NCBI RefSeq assembly: GCF_000367365.1
Contig: NZ_BARF01000085.1
Span: 124,001-188,000 of the forward strand
Length of the DNA stretch: 64,000 bases
Source: Streptomyces prunicolor NBRC 13075
GTDB taxonomy: Bacteria > Actinomycetota > Actinomycetes > Streptomycetales > Streptomycetaceae
Direction of reading: 5' to 3'
The stretch's first letter is position 1. Every line of letters starts with the position of its first letter. The notes below the pieces were generated by a model. It did no database searches and had not been told where the DNA came from. It worked only from the letters and a program-made list of their open reading frames with translations. Of this stretch, positions 16,154 through 24,423 are shown piece after piece. The position numbers and the translations under genes are program-made.

Positions 16154-17776
16154 TCAGCCCTTGAGCTGCTCGTACGCCGGCAGGGTCAGGAAGTCCGCGT
16201 AGTCGTCGTCGAGCGCGACCTCCAGGAGCAGGTCGTGGGCCTGCAGCCAGTGGCCCGCGGCGAAGGCGTCCGGGCCGATCTCGGCGCGGATGTTATCCAG
16301 CTCCTCGGCGGCAATCCTGCGTGCCAGCTCGGGAGTCGCCTTCTCGCCGTTCTCGAACTCGACGCCCGCGTTGATCCACTGCCAGATCTGCGAGCGCGAG
16401 ATCTCGGCGGTGGCCGCGTCCTCCATGAGGTTGAAGATGGCGACCGCACCGAGCCCGCGCAGCCACGCCTCGATGTAACGGATGCCCACCTGAACGGCGT
16501 TGACGAGCCCCGGGTTTGTCGGCTTGGCGTGCAGCGAGTCGACGGCGATCAGGTCGGCGGCCTTGACGTCGACGTCCTCGCGCAGCCGGTCCTTCTGGTT
16601 CGGCTTGTCGCCGAGCACCGCGTCGAAGGAGGCCATGGCGATCGGCACCAGGTCCGGGTGGGCGACCCAGGAGCCGTCGAAACCGTCGCCGGCCTCACGG
16701 TCCTTGTCCGCCTTGACCTTCTCGAACGCGACCTTGTTGACCGCCTCGTCACGGCGCGACGGGATGAACGCCGCCATGCCGCCGATCGCGTGCGCCCCGC
16801 GCTTGTGGCAGGTGCGGACGAGGAGTTCGGTGTACGCCCGCATGAACGGGGCCGTCATCGTCACGGCGTTGCGGTCCGGGAGGACGAACTTGGGCCCGCC
16901 GTCACGGAAGTTCTTCACGATGGAGAACAGGTAGTCCCAGCGCCCCGCGTTCAACCCCGAGGCGTGGTCGCGGAGTTCGTAGAGGATCTCCTCCATCTCG
17001 TACGCGGCGGTGATCGTCTCGATCAGCACGGTCGCGCGGACGCTGCCCTGCGGGATGCCGACGTAGTCCTGCGCGAAGACGAACACGTCGTTCCACAGCC
17101 GGGCTTCGAGGTGCGACTCGGTCTTCGGGAGGTAGAAGTACGGCCCCTTGCCGAGGTCCAGCAGTCGCTGCGCGTTGTGGAAGAAGTAGAGCCCGAAGTC
17201 CACGAAGGCGCCCGGGACTTGCTCGCCGTCGACCAGGAGGTGCCGCTCGTTGAGGTGCCAGCCGCGCGGCCGCATCACCACGGTCGCCAGCTCGTCCTCG
17301 GCCTTCAGGGCGTACGCCTTGCCGGAGTTGGGGTCGGTGAAGTCGATCGCGCGGGTGTAGGCGTCGATCAGGTTCAGCTGGCCCGTGACGACGTTCTCCC
17401 AGGTCGGCGCGGAGGCGTCCTCGAAGTCCGCGAGCCAGATCTTGGCGCCCGAGTTGAGGGCGTTGATCGTCATCTTGCGGTCGGTGGGGCCGGTGATCTC
17501 GACCCGCCGGTCGTTCAGGGCGGCGGGAGAGGGGGCCACCTTCCAGGAGTCGTCGGCGCGGATCGCGGCGGTCTCCGGGAGGAAGTCGAGGGTGGAGGTG
17601 CGGGCGATCTCCGCACGGCGCTCGGCCCGGCGGGCGAGGAGTCCGGCCCGGCGGGGCGTGAACCGGCGGTGCAGCTCGGCCACGAAGGCGAGGGCCCCGG
17701 GAGTGAGGACCTCGTCCTGCCGGGGCAGGGGTTCGGCGTCGACGACGACCGGCGAGGACGGCGCTGGTGCGGACAT
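16154..17776 (-). CDS. aceB: Malate synthase A
   Basis: A 540-aa enzyme that condenses glyoxylate with acetyl-CoA to malate. The signature blocks are present: GPTDRKMTINALNSGAKIW, LADFEDASAPTWENVV, MRPRGWHLNERHLLVDGE, FYLPKTESHLEARLWNDVF and the C-terminal YIEAWLRGLGAVAIFNLMED, with catalytic Arg and Asp/Glu in the expected places. Length is normal for isoform A. No isocitrate lyase gene is nearby; instead the neighbourhood is allantoin catabolism, which yields glyoxylate, so it probably serves ureide-derived glyoxylate. An AllR-type motif (17883-17897) lies about 110 bases upstream of the start. Confidence 0.95.
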   Translation of the reverse strand: MSAPAPSSPVVVDAEPLPRQDEVLTPGALAFVAELHRRFTPRRAGLLARRAERRAEIARTSTLDFLPETAAIRADDSWKVAPSPAALNDRRVEITGPTDRKMTINALNSGAKIWLADFEDASAPTWENVVTGQLNLIDAYTRAIDFTDPNSGKAYALKAEDELATVVMRPRGWHLNERHLLVDGEQVPGAFVDFGLYFFHNAQRLLDLGKGPYFYLPKTESHLEARLWNDVFVFAQDYVGIPQGSVRATVLIETITAAYEMEEILYELRDHASGLNAGRWDYLFSIVKNFRDGGPKFVLPDRNAVTMTAPFMRAYTELLVRTCHKRGAHAIGGMAAFIPSRRDEAVNKVAFEKVKADKDREAGDGFDGSWVAHPDLVPIAMASFDAVLGDKPNQKDRLREDVDVKAADLIAVDSLHAKPTNPGLVNAVQVGIRYIEAWLRGLGAVAIFNLMEDAATAEISRSQIWQWINAGVEFENGEKATPELARRIAAEELDNIRAEIGPDAFAAGHWLQAHDLLLEVALDDDYADFLTLPAYEQLKG

Positions 17777-17882
17777 GAACTGTCACTTCCTTCAGCGAGC
17801 GAGGCACCGGGTGCCAGGTGACCCGGGTAGGACGGGGAGCACCCGAGGGGCCGTCGGGCGCTTCTGAACAGTGGATACTAGT

Positions 17883-17897
17883 TTCCTCATCGTGGAA
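17883..17897. promoter_or_regulatory. AllR-type operator upstream of aceB (TTCC-N7-GGAA)
   Basis: TTCCtcatcgtGGAA. It shares half-sites, spacing and the GT before GGAA with the sites at 20670-20684 and 20778-20792 beside allR/allB, so aceB is likely under the same repressor. Confidence 0.6.
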
Positions 17898-17963
17898 GTT
17901 CAATGGTTTGTTGACGTCGAGATTCTCCGGATCAAGCCAAAGTGGCGCTCAGTGCCACTCCGC

Positions 17964-18563
17964 TCACTCAAGGTGGACGAGGTCCGCCTCAGTGTCGATG
18001 TCGTACGGCTCCGCCGCATCCCCGCACTCGACGAGCGCCACCGCGTCCGCGTGCGCCTTGAGGTACGCCCGCGCCCCCCGGTCCCCGGTCGCGCTCTCGG
18101 CGATACCTGCCCAGTGCGCGGCCCCGAACAGCACCGGATGTCCGCGTACCCCGTCGTAGGCGGCCGAGACGAGCGAGTCCTGGTCCGTGAACCCGGCCAG
18201 CACCCGCGCCACCGCCTCCGCGCCGATTCCGGGCTGGTCGACGAGCGACACGAGCGCCGCCCGCGCCCCCGTACCCGCGAGCGAGTCGAGCCCCGCCCGC
18301 AGCGAGGACCCCATCCCCTGCTCCCACTCCGGGTTCTCCACGAGCACACACCCGGCCAGCTCCGCCCGCTTCCGTACGGCGTCGGCCTGCGCTCCCAGGA
18401 CCACGTGGACGCGGGTCAGGCCGGCCGCGCGCAGGACCCCGACCGCGTGCTCCACAAGGGGCCGCCCCCGGTGTCGTAGCAGCGCCTTGGGTCGCCCGCC
18501 GAGCCGTCGGCCGCCGCCCGCGGCGAGCAGCAGCCCCGCGACCTGGTCTTCGTTTCGCGTCAT
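17964..18563 (-). CDS. Nucleotidyltransferase, MobA/MocA-like
   Basis: A 199-aa NTP_transf_3 protein. The N-terminal nucleotide-binding loop LLLAAGGGRRLGGRPKALL (residues 11-29) is the classic MobA/MocA/CTP-transferase motif; VENPEWEQGMGSSLRAGL, ALVSLVDQPGIGAE and VRGHPVLFG follow as in MocA-type molybdenum cofactor cytidylyltransferases. MocA matures Mo hydroxylases such as xanthine dehydrogenase, which feeds urate and allantoin, a sensible fit with the surrounding ureide genes. The MocA assignment over other nucleotidyltransferases is inference. A degenerate AllR-like motif lies about 50 bases upstream (18615-18629). Confidence 0.8.
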   Translation of the reverse strand: MTRNEDQVAGLLLAAGGGRRLGGRPKALLRHRGRPLVEHAVGVLRAAGLTRVHVVLGAQADAVRKRAELAGCVLVENPEWEQGMGSSLRAGLDSLAGTGARAALVSLVDQPGIGAEAVARVLAGFTDQDSLVSAAYDGVRGHPVLFGAAHWAGIAESATGDRGARAYLKAHADAVALVECGDAAEPYDIDTEADLVHLE

Positions 18564-18614
18564 GTCTCCTGCATACCTGACCGGGCGGCGACCGCAGGGA
18601 ATCCTCAGACTTAA

Positions 18615-18629
18615 TTTCGGTCCGTGGAG
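18615..18629. promoter_or_regulatory. Degenerate AllR-like site (TTTC-N7-GGAG)
   Basis: TTTCggtccgtGGAG, 50-65 bases upstream of the nucleotidyltransferase start. Two positions depart from the TTCC-N7-GGAA pattern, but the GT before GGA and the preceding AAT are kept. Confidence 0.3.
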
Positions 18630-18753
18630 TGGCGCACCCCGTACCGGGTGGCGTTTACTGGCCCGCGTCCCTCGGCGCCCGACCAGTGTTGCGGGGTGCG
18701 CGCGGCGGGATCACAAAGTTCTTGCGCACGACGACGTGCGAGGGGGGAGAGCT

Positions 18754-19074
18754 GTGTTGCGGAGCTTGGGGCAGAGGTCATTGACCGGCAGCGACGAGGA
18801 TCCGAGGGTGGCGGAACTGCGGACCGCGGTGTCCCGGTTGCGCCGCGAACTGGCCGCGCATCCGGCCGAGTTCCCCGACCGTGTCATCGCCGAGGACGAA
18901 CTCGCGGCGCTGGCCGCGATGACCATCGACGGCACCCCCGAAATCCCGCGCCTGCGCCGCTCGTTGCTCCTGATCGCCGGCGCGATCGGCTCGGTGAGCG
19001 CACTCGCCAGGGGTCTGACGGACGTACGCAACGCCGTGGACCTGTTCGGTCAACCCCGGGGCGGGCAGGGCTAG
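18754..19074 (+). CDS. DUF5955-like small protein
   Basis: A 106-aa protein of unknown function resembling a Streptomyces-restricted family (DUF5955 from memory). Helix-rich: PRVAELRTAVSRLRRELAAH, then DRVIAEDELAALAAMTIDG and a hydrophobic helix RSLLLIAGAIGSVSALARGL near the C-terminus that could contact the membrane. GTG 18754 has GGGGGGAG a few bases upstream. A GTG 15 bases earlier is an alternative. It converges on the DUF6304-like gene with a one-base gap. Confidence 0.6.
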   Translation: MLRSLGQRSLTGSDEDPRVAELRTAVSRLRRELAAHPAEFPDRVIAEDELAALAAMTIDGTPEIPRLRRSLLLIAGAIGSVSALARGLTDVRNAVDLFGQPRGGQG

Positions 19075-19075
19075 T

Positions 19076-19777
19076 TCACGACAAGGGGCGCGCCGGGAAC
19101 GATCCCCGGTAGCCCGTGTCCCCGGCCCGGTGCTCGAACTCCCCGCACAGCCAGGTCTCTTGGACGAACTCGGTGAGTTCCTGCCAGACGGCGAAGATGC
19201 CCGTCGGGCCGTGCTTGCCGTCGACCTGGCGGTAGCGGTCCTTGGCGTCACGGAAACAGGCGAGCCCCGCCATGAGCCCGTTGCCCGCCGGGCTGTAGTC
19301 GGACCAGGCGCACGCGACGCAGGCCCGGAGCCGTACGCCTGCGGGGAGGAGCCAGCGCTGGAGGTCGTTCAGGGCTTCCTCGAAGGTGCCATGGTCTTCC
19401 GTGGTCAGGTGCTCCTGCCCGTCCAGGCGCAGGATGGTGAACAGCCTCTCGTATTCCAGGCCCTTGCCCGGTCCGGCCGGCGCCCCGAGCCACAGCGCGC
19501 AGTCCAGGGCGGCCGTCCGTACGCCCTGCCCCTCGACCGTGACGGGCATCGGCACCTCCCACTCCAGGAGGCAGGCGCACAGCGCCCCGTCGAAGAAGGT
19601 GAACGGGGCCTCCGGTGGCTCGCCGCCGAGCGCGCCGAGGTCGTCCATGCTGTCGCCCTCGAAGCGGACACCCCGGATCGTCGTGCGGATCGACTCCCTG
19701 CCGTCCGACTCGAAGACGACGGCCTCGTTGCCGTGCCGGTCGGTGTACCGGCCCGGCCAGAACTGCACGGCGCTCAC
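19076..19777 (-). CDS. DUF6304-like protein
   Basis: A 233-aa cytosolic protein without signal or membrane segments. It has a recognisable start (FWPGRYTDRHGNEAVVF), a central hydrophobic/acidic part (LECALWL-like DCALWLGAPAGPGKGLEYER) and a Cys-containing LRACVACAWSDYSPAGNGLM. Assignment to DUF6304 is from memory of the family's opening and length. Its GTG start overlaps the allR stop by 4 bases (GTGA), so it is translationally coupled to the repressor. Function unknown. Confidence 0.6.
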   Translation of the reverse strand: MSAVQFWPGRYTDRHGNEAVVFESDGRESIRTTIRGVRFEGDSMDDLGALGGEPPEAPFTFFDGALCACLLEWEVPMPVTVEGQGVRTAALDCALWLGAPAGPGKGLEYERLFTILRLDGQEHLTTEDHGTFEEALNDLQRWLLPAGVRLRACVACAWSDYSPAGNGLMAGLACFRDAKDRYRQVDGKHGPTGIFAVWQELTEFVQETWLCGEFEHRAGDTGYRGSFPARPLS

Positions 19778-20568
19778 GCGGGGTTCTGGCTGGCCAGTGC
19801 CTCCGACAGCTCGCCGGCCACCTGCTGGAGCACCGGCACGATCTTGTCGGTCGCCGCCTCGGTGACCCGGCCCGCCGGACCCGAGATCGAAATCGCCGCC
19901 GCCGTGGGGGAGTTGGGCACGGACACGGCGAGGCAGCGGACGCCGATCTCCTGCTCGTTGTCGTCGATCGCGTAGCCGAGGCGGCGCACGTCCTCCAGCG
20001 CCGCGAGGAAACCGTCCGCCGTGGTGATCGTCTTCTCGGTCGCCGCGGGCATGCCGGTCCGGGCGAGCAGTGCGCGCACCTCGTGGTCCGGGGTGTTGGC
20101 GAGCAGAGCCTTGCCGACGCCGGTGGAGTGCGGCAGGACGCGCCGGCCGACCTCGGTGAACATGCGCATCGAGTGCTTGGACGGCACCTGCGCGACGTAC
20201 ACGATCTCGTCGCCGTCGAGCAGCGCCATGTTCGCCGTCTCGCCTGTCTCCTCGACCAGCCGGGCGAGGTAGGGGCGGGCCCAGGTGCCGAGGAGCCGGG
20301 ACGCGGATTCGCCGAGGCGGATCAGGCGCGGGCCGAGGGCGTACCGGCGGTTCGCCTGCTGACGGACGTAACCGCAGACCACGAGCGTGCGCATCAGGCG
20401 GTGGATGGTGGGGAGCGGCAGTCCGCTGCTCGCGGAGAGCTCGCTCAGGCCGACCTCACCGCCCGCGTCGGCCATCCGCTCCAGCAGGTCGAAGGCGCGC
20501 TCCAGGGACTGGACACCGCCCGTGGTGGACTTGGTGGAGTCGGTGCTGCTCACGCTGGACGGCGGCAC
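19774..20568 (-). CDS. allR: IclR family repressor of allantoin/glyoxylate genes (AllR)
   Basis: A 264-aa IclR regulator. The N-terminal winged helix-turn-helix (SLERAFDLLERMADAGGEVG, then LPLPTIHRLMRTLVVCGYV) is followed by the IclR effector domain with LVEETGETANMALLDGDEIV, HSTGVGKALLAN and a terminal SISGPAGRVTEAA. In S. coelicolor the same gene order (aceB ... allR, allB, allantoicase) is under AllR, which represses these genes and is relieved by allantoin-derived intermediates or glyoxylate. That role is transferred here on family, neighbours and the repeated TTCC-N7-GGAA motif in the 280-bp gap to allB. Confidence 0.88.
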   Translation of the reverse strand: MPPSSVSSTDSTKSTTGGVQSLERAFDLLERMADAGGEVGLSELSASSGLPLPTIHRLMRTLVVCGYVRQQANRRYALGPRLIRLGESASRLLGTWARPYLARLVEETGETANMALLDGDEIVYVAQVPSKHSMRMFTEVGRRVLPHSTGVGKALLANTPDHEVRALLARTGMPAATEKTITTADGFLAALEDVRRLGYAIDDNEQEIGVRCLAVSVPNSPTAAAISISGPAGRVTEAATDKIVPVLQQVAGELSEALASQNPA

Positions 20569-20669
20569 GGCGCGTTCCTTTCGGCACGGGCGGGAAGGGC
20601 TGAAGCCTACCCGGGGGTCGGTTGACTCCCCGCCTGTGCGTAGCTACGTTCTGCTTGCCGGAAGTTTAA

Positions 20670-20684
20670 TTCCGCTTTGTGGAA
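20670..20684. promoter_or_regulatory. AllR-type operator, allR side (TTCC-N7-GGAA)
   Basis: TTCCgctttgtGGAA, about 100 bases upstream of the allR start. An extra GGAA half-site lies at 20660-20663, giving a GGAAgtttaaTTCC arrangement next to it. Confidence 0.6.
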
Positions 20685-20777
20685 ACGTCCAGAGTGTGCG
20701 CGTGTGGCGCATCGTGGAGATGTGTGCCCTTGACGGTACGGGAGCGGAAGTGAAGACTCCTTCAACAGAACGTTGAA

Positions 20778-20792
20778 TTCCGTTACGTGGAA
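20778..20792. promoter_or_regulatory. AllR-type operator, allB side (TTCC-N7-GGAA)
   Basis: TTCCgttacgtGGAA, about 60 bases upstream of the allB start. A compact palindrome TTCCCGGAA follows at 20804-20812, so this promoter may carry more than one binding unit. Confidence 0.6.
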
Positions 20793-20851
20793 GTAAATCC
20801 CGTTTCCCGGAAGCAACGGAAGTGACGACGGCGGCAGAGAGAGGGGTCCGG

Positions 20852-22189
20852 GTGTCCGACGCTGAACTGGTGGTGCGCTCCACACGTGTCATCACTCCCG
20901 AGGGGACACGCGCTGCGGCGGTCGCGGTCGCCGGGGGAAAGATCACGGCCGTCCTCCCGTACGACGCCCAAGTCCCGCCCGGGGCACGGCTCGAGGACTT
21001 CGGCGACGACGTCCTGCTGCCCGGCCTGGTCGACACCCATGTGCATGTGAACGACCCCGGCCGCACCCACTGGGAGGGCTTCTGGACCGCCACGCGCGCG
21101 GCGGCGGCCGGCGGCATCACCACGCTCATCGACATGCCGCTCAACTCCCTCCCGCCGACGACGACGGTCGACAACCTCCGTACGAAGCGGCAAGTCGCCG
21201 CGGAGAAGGCCCACATGGACGTCGGCTTCTGGGGCGGCGCCCTGCCCGACAACGTCAAGGACCTGCGCCCGCTGCACGACGCCGGTGTCTTCGGCTTCAA
21301 GGCGTTCCTGTCCCCGTCCGGCGTGGACGAGTTCCCGCACCTGGACCAGGACCAACTCGCCCTGTCCCTGGCCGAGATCGCCGGTTTCGACGGCCTGCTC
21401 ATCGTCCACGCGGAGGACCCGCACCACCTCGAAGCGGCCCCGCAGCAGGGCGGCCCCAAGTACGCCGACTTCTTGGCCAGCCGCCCGCGCGACGCCGAGG
21501 ACACGGCCATCGCGGGGCTGATCGCGCAGGCGAAGCGCCTCAACGCGCGCGTGCACGTCCTGCACCTGTCCTCGTCGGACGCGCTCCCCCTCATCGCCGC
21601 CGCCAAGGCCGAGGGCGTCCGCATCACGGTGGAGACGTGCCCCCACTACCTGACCCTCACGGCGGAGGAAGTCCCGGACGGGGCAAGCGAGTTCAAGTGC
21701 TGCCCGCCGATCCGCGAGTCCGCCAACCAGGACCTGCTGTGGCAGGCGCTGGCCGACGGCACGATCGACTGCGTGGTGACGGACCACTCGCCATCGACGG
21801 CCGACCTGAAGACCGACGACTTCGCCACCGCGTGGGGCGGCATCTCCGGCCTCCAGTTGAGCCTCGCGGCGGTGTGGACGGAGGCCCGCAAGCGCGGCCA
21901 CGACCTGGCGGACGTGGTCCGCTGGATGTCGTCAAGGACCGCACAGCTGGCGGGACTTGAGCAGAAGGGCGCCATCGAGGTGGGCCGTGACGCCGACTTC
22001 GCGGTCCTCGCGCCCGACGAGACGTTCACCGTCGACCCGGCCGCCCTCCAGCACCGCAACCGCGTCACGGCGTACGCCGGCAAGACCCTCAGCGGCGTCG
22101 TGAAGTCGACCTGGCTGCGCGGCGAACGCATCGTGCTGGACGGCGAGTTCACCGACCCGAAGGGCCAACTCCTGACCCGTACCCCCTGA
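20852..22189 (+). CDS. allB: Allantoinase
   Basis: A 445-aa amidohydrolase that opens the hydantoin ring of allantoin to give allantoate. Binuclear metal ligands are visible: HVHVNDPGRTHWEG (HxH near the N-terminus), the carboxylated-lysine segment GVFGFKAFLSPSGVDEFP, HAEDP, VHVLHLSS, ETCPHYLTL and the late VTDHSPS aspartate. All match AllB-type allantoinases. GTG 20852 was chosen for the GAGGGG site six bases upstream and because family homology starts at LVVRSTRVITPEG; GTG 20822 is an alternative. First gene of an operon with alc. Confidence 0.95.
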   Translation: MSDAELVVRSTRVITPEGTRAAAVAVAGGKITAVLPYDAQVPPGARLEDFGDDVLLPGLVDTHVHVNDPGRTHWEGFWTATRAAAAGGITTLIDMPLNSLPPTTTVDNLRTKRQVAAEKAHMDVGFWGGALPDNVKDLRPLHDAGVFGFKAFLSPSGVDEFPHLDQDQLALSLAEIAGFDGLLIVHAEDPHHLEAAPQQGGPKYADFLASRPRDAEDTAIAGLIAQAKRLNARVHVLHLSSSDALPLIAAAKAEGVRITVETCPHYLTLTAEEVPDGASEFKCCPPIRESANQDLLWQALADGTIDCVVTDHSPSTADLKTDDFATAWGGISGLQLSLAAVWTEARKRGHDLADVVRWMSSRTAQLAGLEQKGAIEVGRDADFAVLAPDETFTVDPAALQHRNRVTAYAGKTLSGVVKSTWLRGERIVLDGEFTDPKGQLLTRTP

Positions 22190-22240
22190 TTCACCCCTCC
22201 CGCACCCGCAGCGGCCCACTTCCGAAAGGCAGACACAGCA

Positions 22241-23356
22241 GTGACGGCGATTCCGAGTTTCACCGGCGACGCGAATCCTTACGGAGGCGGTGACCCGTAC
22301 GCGGACTACCGCACGGCCGACTTCCCCTTCACCCAGTACGCCAACCTCGCCGACCGGCAGTTGGGCGCCGGTGTCATCGCCGCCAACGACGAGTTCTTCG
22401 CCCAGCGAGAGAACCTCCTCGTACCCGGGCCCGCCGAGTTCGACCCCGAGCACTTCGGCCACAAGGGCAAGATCATGGACGGCTGGGAGACCCGCCGCCG
22501 CCGAGGCGCCTCGGCGGACCACCCCTGGCCGACGGCGGAGGACCACGACTGGGCACTGGTCCGCCTCGGGGCCCCCGGCGTCATCCGGGGCATCGTGGTG
22601 GACACGGCCCACTTCCGGGGCAACTACCCGCAGGCGGTGTCGGTGGAGGGCACGTCGGTACCGGGTTCTCCGTCCCCCGAGGACCTCCTTTCGGGCGACG
22701 TGAAGTGGACGCCCTTGGTGCCGCGCACGCCGGTGGGAGGCCACGCGGCGAACGGCTTCTTCATCTCGACCGAACAACGCTTCACCCACCTCCGCGTCAA
22801 CCAGCACCCCGACGGCGGCATCGCGCGCCTGCGGGTCTACGGCGAGGTCGTCCCCGACCCCAACTGGCTTGCGGCGCTGGGTACTTTCGACGTGGTCGCC
22901 CTGGAGAACGGCGGCGGCGCCGAGGACGCGTCCAACCTCTTCTACTCGCCCGCGAGCAACACCATCCAGCCCGGCCGCTCCCGCAAGATGGACGACGGCT
23001 GGGAAACCCGCCGCCGCCGCGACCAGGGCAACGACTGGATCCGTTACCGCCTGGCCGCCCAATCCCAGATCCGCGCCGTGGAGATCGACACGGCGTACCT
23101 GAAGGGCAACAGCGCGGGCTGGGCGTCGGTGTCGGTACGGGACGGCGAGACCGGCGACTGGACCGAGATCCTCCCGCGCACCCGCCTCCAGCCCGACACG
23201 AACCACCGCTTCGTCCTCCCCACTCCGGCGATCGGGACGCACGCACGCGTGGACATCTATCCCGATGGCGGGATCTCGCGGTTGCGGTTGTTCGGCTCGC
23301 TGACAGAGCAGGGTGCGGCGGGGTTGGCGGCGAGGCACCAGGAGCTGGGCGGCTGA
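22241..23356 (+). CDS. alc: Allantoicase
   Basis: A 371-aa allantoate amidinohydrolase producing ureidoglycolate and urea. It is built of two repeated jelly-roll modules, each with the motif KxxDGWETRRRR: KIMDGWETRRRRGASADHPW at about residue 77 and KMDDGWETRRRRDQGNDWI near residue 250. Each is followed by IRGIVVDTAHFRGNYPQA or IRAVEIDTAYLKGNSAGWA and a RLRVYGE/RLRLFGS end. GTG start 51 bases after the allB stop. It completes conversion of allantoin to a glyoxylate precursor, explaining the nearby malate synthase. Confidence 0.95.
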   Translation: MTAIPSFTGDANPYGGGDPYADYRTADFPFTQYANLADRQLGAGVIAANDEFFAQRENLLVPGPAEFDPEHFGHKGKIMDGWETRRRRGASADHPWPTAEDHDWALVRLGAPGVIRGIVVDTAHFRGNYPQAVSVEGTSVPGSPSPEDLLSGDVKWTPLVPRTPVGGHAANGFFISTEQRFTHLRVNQHPDGGIARLRVYGEVVPDPNWLAALGTFDVVALENGGGAEDASNLFYSPASNTIQPGRSRKMDDGWETRRRRDQGNDWIRYRLAAQSQIRAVEIDTAYLKGNSAGWASVSVRDGETGDWTEILPRTRLQPDTNHRFVLPTPAIGTHARVDIYPDGGISRLRLFGSLTEQGAAGLAARHQELGG

Positions 23357-23371
23357 CGCACGCTGCCACAT

Positions 23372-23402
23372 GCCGGAGGGGCTGATCTTCAGCCCGTCCG
23401 GC
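23372..23402 (+). terminator. Stem-loop terminator after allantoicase
   Basis: A 14-base stem (GCCGGAGGGGCTGA against TCAGCCCGTCCGGC, one mismatch) with loop TCT, starting 16 bases after the alc stop codon. No long T tract, as is common in Streptomyces. Confidence 0.65.
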
Positions 23403-23475
23403 GCCTCTCCAACGCAGGCCGCCACAAGCCACCCGCACTCGGAACCGAGACGGCCACCCGCTACGTTCTTCCTTC

Positions 23476-24297
23476 GTGACCCTTCAGCAAGAGATCGTCG
23501 GCAACGCCATGCAGATGGCGGTCGTCAACCTGAACCCCGGCCAGACCGTGTACTGCGAGGCCGGAAAGTTCCTCTTCAAGACGACGAACGTGACCATGGA
23601 GACCCGCCTCGGCGGCCCGTCGAGCGGCGGCGCCCAGCAACAGGGCGCCGGTGGCGCAGGCGGCGGCATGGGCGGCATGCTCCGGCAAGCCATGGGCACG
23701 GCCATGCAGGTCGGCCAGCGCGCGCTCGCCGGTGAGTCGCTGGCGTTCCAGTACTTCACCTCCCAGGGCGGCGAGGGCACCGTCGGCTTCGCGGGCGTGC
23801 TCCCCGGGGAGATGCGCGCCCTGGAACTGGACGGCACGCGCGCGTGGTTCGCGGAGAAGGACGCCTTTGTGGCCGCCGAGTCCACCGTCCAGTTCGGCAT
23901 CGCCTTCCAGGGCGGCCGCACCGGCATGAGCGGCGGCGAGGGCTTCGTCCTGGAGAAGTTCACCGGCCACGGCACGGTGATCATCGCCGGCGCGGGCAAC
24001 TTCATCGACCTGAACCCGGCCGACTTCGGTGGCCGCATCGAGGTCGACACCGGCTGCCTCGTCGCCTTCGAGGAGGGCGTCCAGTACGGCGTCCAGCGCA
24101 TCGGCGGCCTCAACCGCCAAGGCCTGATGAACGCAGTGTTCGGCGGCGAGGGCCTGTCCCTGGCCACCCTGGAGGGCAACGGCCGCGTCATCCTCCAGTC
24201 CCTCACCATCGAGAGCCTCGCCAACGCCCTGAAGAAGGCCCAGGGCGGCGACAAGCAGGGCCCGACGGGCGGCATGTTCTCGACCCACGCGGGCTGA
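23476..24297 (+). CDS. AIM24 / TIGR00266 family protein
   Basis: A 273-aa protein of the AIM24-type beta-helical family. Blocks include AVVNLNPGQTVYCEAGKFL, TMETRLGGPS, GGEGTVGFAGVLPGEMRAL, LEKFTGHGTVIIAGAGNFID and GLNRQGLMNAVFGGEGLSLA; a Gly/Gln-rich low-complexity insert lies near residues 55-75. The bacterial function is not established. A TACGTT -10-like hexamer ends 8 bases before the GTG start, so the mRNA is probably leaderless. Confidence 0.85.
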   Translation: MTLQQEIVGNAMQMAVVNLNPGQTVYCEAGKFLFKTTNVTMETRLGGPSSGGAQQQGAGGAGGGMGGMLRQAMGTAMQVGQRALAGESLAFQYFTSQGGEGTVGFAGVLPGEMRALELDGTRAWFAEKDAFVAAESTVQFGIAFQGGRTGMSGGEGFVLEKFTGHGTVIIAGAGNFIDLNPADFGGRIEVDTGCLVAFEEGVQYGVQRIGGLNRQGLMNAVFGGEGLSLATLEGNGRVILQSLTIESLANALKKAQGGDKQGPTGGMFSTHAG

Positions 24298-24300
24298 GAT

Positions 24301-24336
24301 GCCGTAGCGAAGACCGAGAGACGCCGTAGCGAAGAC
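24301..24336. repeat. Direct repeat of GCCGTAGCGAAGAC, 22-base period
   Basis: Two identical 14-base copies (24301-24314 and 24323-24336), with a partial third (GAAGACCGATGAG) shortly after, in the gap between the AIM24 and reductase genes. Confidence 0.6.
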
Positions 24337-24423
24337 TGATGAGAAGACCGATGAGTTGCGGGGGCCCGCGGGGTCTGAGCTGATGACACCATCCGCTCCC
24401 GCACCAGGAAGCAGGCACCCGAC

